8,092 nucleotides of DNA from an uncultured Lysobacterales bacterium (lineage in GTDB: Bacteria; Pseudomonadota; Gammaproteobacteria; Xanthomonadales; SZUA-36), in assembly GCA_937995275.1 (NCBI GenBank), contig CALKKN010000069.1:1-8092 (forward strand), written 5' to 3'. Shown here piece after piece: positions 6,726-8,092 of this stretch (its first letter is position 1; the number at the start of each line of letters is the position of its first letter). The notes under the pieces were generated by a model. The model saw only the letters and a program-made list of their open reading frames with translations, was not told where the DNA came from and made no database searches. The position numbers were made by a program, and so were the translations under genes.

Positions 6726-8092
6726 ACAGCCGGCTGCCGCGCGGGTTCTGAAGCCGGTGATCGGTCCCCGGCTGAGAGGCCTGCTGGCGGTGGCGTTCAC
6801 GCTGTTCGGCCTGCTCGCGGTCAACGGTTTCTACCTCGCCAGTGTCACCGTCCTCGAGGAACTCAGCGGCGACCTGTACCAGGACTTCTTCTATCAGATC
6901 ATGTTCCTGCTGCACCTGGTGCTGGGGCTGTTTATCGTCGTGCCGGGAGTCGTTTTTGGCGCGCTGCACCTCCGCAACGCCTGGCCGCGGCCAAATTACC
7001 GGGCCGTCCGCGCCGGGCTCGCCCTGTACGTCACGGTGCTGCTGATGCTGATCAGCGGCCTGGCCCTGACCCGCTTCGACTTCTTCTCCCTGAAGGATCC
7101 AATGATCCGGAGCGCCGCTTACTGGCTGCACGTGGCGACGCCTCTGCTGGCGATCTGGCTCTTCATATTGCACCGCCTGGCGGGCAAGGGAATCCGTTAT
7201 GGACGGGGAATCGTCTGGGGCGCGGCGGCCGTCCTGCTGACGGCGACGGTCCTGTTGCCGAGCGTGGCCCAACGCCACGAATCCGCCGCCGCGCCGGTGG
7301 GGCCGGATACCGCCGATAACCGCTCCGGGCCGTTTTTTCCCGCGCTTTCCCGGACACCGGACGACGGCTATCTACCCGCCGGCCCGTTGATGATGGACGG
7401 CTACTGCCAGCAATGCCACGCGGACGTGCACGAGAAATGGCAGGTCAGCGCGCATCGTTTCAGTTCCTTCAACAACCCCGCCTATCGGTTCTCGGTCATG
7501 CGAACGCGCGAGATGGCCCTGGAACGCGATGGCAACACCCATGTCTCCCGGCTGTGCGCCGGCTGCCACGACCCGGTGCCGCTGTTCAGCGGCGCCTTCG
7601 ACGACCCGCAGTTCGGCGAAACCGGCGATCCGCTGGCCCGTGCGGGCATTACCTGCACAGCCTGTCATGCGATCACCCGCATCAACAGTCGGCGCGGCAA
7701 TGCCGACTACACCATCGAAGCGCCCGAACACTATCCGTTCGCATTCAGCAGCAGCCCGTTCCTGCAGTGGGTCAACCAGCAACTCGTGAAGGCCAAGCCG
7801 GCGTTCCACCGGAAGACATTCCTCAAGCCTTTGCACCGCGAACCGGAGTTCTGTGGCAGCTGCCACAAGGTCCACCTGCCGCCTGAACTCAACGACTACA
7901 AGTGGCTGCGCGGGCAGAATCACCAGGACTCCTACCACTTGTCCGGCGTATCCGGCCACGGCGCGAGCAGTTTCTACTACCCGCCCGGGGCGATACACAA
8001 GTGTGCGGACTGCCACATGCCGCTGGAAGCTTCGGAAGATTTCGGGGCGGCGAATTTTGACCGTTCCGGAACGCTCAAGGTCCACAATCATC
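6709..8092 (+). CDS. Membrane cytochrome b-like domain fused to periplasmic multiheme cytochrome c (3' end outside window)
   Basis: The frame is open for 461 codons to the window edge. Five hydrophobic helices lie at about 24-46, 61-89, 102-120, 137-156 and 168-186. Arg/Lys-rich loops (88-101 and 156-167) put the N-terminus in the cytoplasm and the C-terminal part in the periplasm. Helix 2 has His69 and His87, helix 4 has His141 and His155, placed as bis-His ligands for two b hemes. After a linker come five c-heme motifs: CQQCH (233), CAGCH (283), CTACH (316), CGSCH (382) and CADCH (432, followed by MP). The CQQCH motif sits before HEKWQVSAH, a W..S.H pattern common in cytochrome c554-like multiheme proteins. 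The likely role is moving electrons from the quinol pool to periplasmic carriers, or the reverse. ATG 6709 is the first start after the in-frame stop at 6691-6693, with AAGG 6 nt upstream. The total heme number and terminal partner are unknown because the gene is cut. Confidence 0.92.
   Translation, partial: MPPTSEQPAAARVLKPVIGPRLRGLLAVAFTLFGLLAVNGFYLASVTVLEELSGDLYQDFFYQIMFLLHLVLGLFIVVPGVVFGALHLRNAWPRPNYRAVRAGLALYVTVLLMLISGLALTRFDFFSLKDPMIRSAAYWLHVATPLLAIWLFILHRLAGKGIRYGRGIVWGAAAVLLTATVLLPSVAQRHESAAAPVGPDTADNRSGPFFPALSRTPDDGYLPAGPLMMDGYCQQCHADVHEKWQVSAHRFSSFNNPAYRFSVMRTREMALERDGNTHVSRLCAGCHDPVPLFSGAFDDPQFGETGDPLARAGITCTACHAITRINSRRGNADYTIEAPEHYPFAFSSSPFLQWVNQQLVKAKPAFHRKTFLKPLHREPEFCGSCHKVHLPPELNDYKWLRGQNHQDSYHLSGVSGHGASSFYYPPGAIHKCADCHMPLEASEDFGAANFDRSGTLKVHNH

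Noticed and set aside
6643..7278. Minus-strand reading frame (211 codons) opposite the cytochrome membrane domain
   Set aside because: Its Gln/Arg/His-rich sequence is the complement of Leu/Val-rich transmembrane codons. The plus-strand frame has helices followed in frame by five heme motifs.

Overview
The window is GC-rich, with dense, near-abutting genes and Gram-negative envelope signatures: a lipobox lipoprotein, a periplasmic multiheme cytochrome and a small-conductance channel of the MscS type. A high-GC proteobacterium, perhaps a gammaproteobacterium, is the best guess. No rRNA, tRNA or marker gene is present to fix the lineage. No mobile element, CRISPR array or long repeat is visible.

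Left part (1-1409). The window opens inside the N-terminal end of an MscS-family channel on the minus strand. A 174-bp divergent intergenic region (246-419) with two promoter-like -10 boxes separates it from a plus-strand carbon-nitrogen hydrolase (420-1409). That hydrolase has all four catalytic residues at aliphatic-amidase-like spacing. It looks like a stand-alone metabolic gene and ends 4 bp from the tail of the convergent operon.

Middle (1414-6612, minus strand). This is a two-gene operon read right to left. The first gene encodes a 612-aa membrane-anchored VCBS/FG-GAP beta-propeller protein with a C-terminal ASPIC/UnbV domain (CRTAC1 type). After a 3-bp gap comes a 1118-aa outer-membrane-type lipoprotein with TPR repeats, a second FG-GAP propeller, a second ASPIC/UnbV-like domain and a long C-terminal module of unknown function.

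Right part (6613-8092). A 96-bp divergent promoter region leads to a plus-strand gene that runs off the window. It encodes five transmembrane helices with histidines placed as in a di-heme cytochrome b, fused to a periplasmic multiheme cytochrome c with five CXXCH motifs before the edge. Its start overlaps an 11-codon reading frame that has the better ribosome binding site.

The cytochrome and the two propeller proteins share one divergent control region and are all predicted to face the periplasm or cell surface. A reasonable inference is a quinol-to-periplasm electron-transfer module with large calcium-binding scaffold proteins, possibly an uncharacterised respiratory or surface redox system. 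The sequence does not identify the terminal electron acceptor or any substrate.
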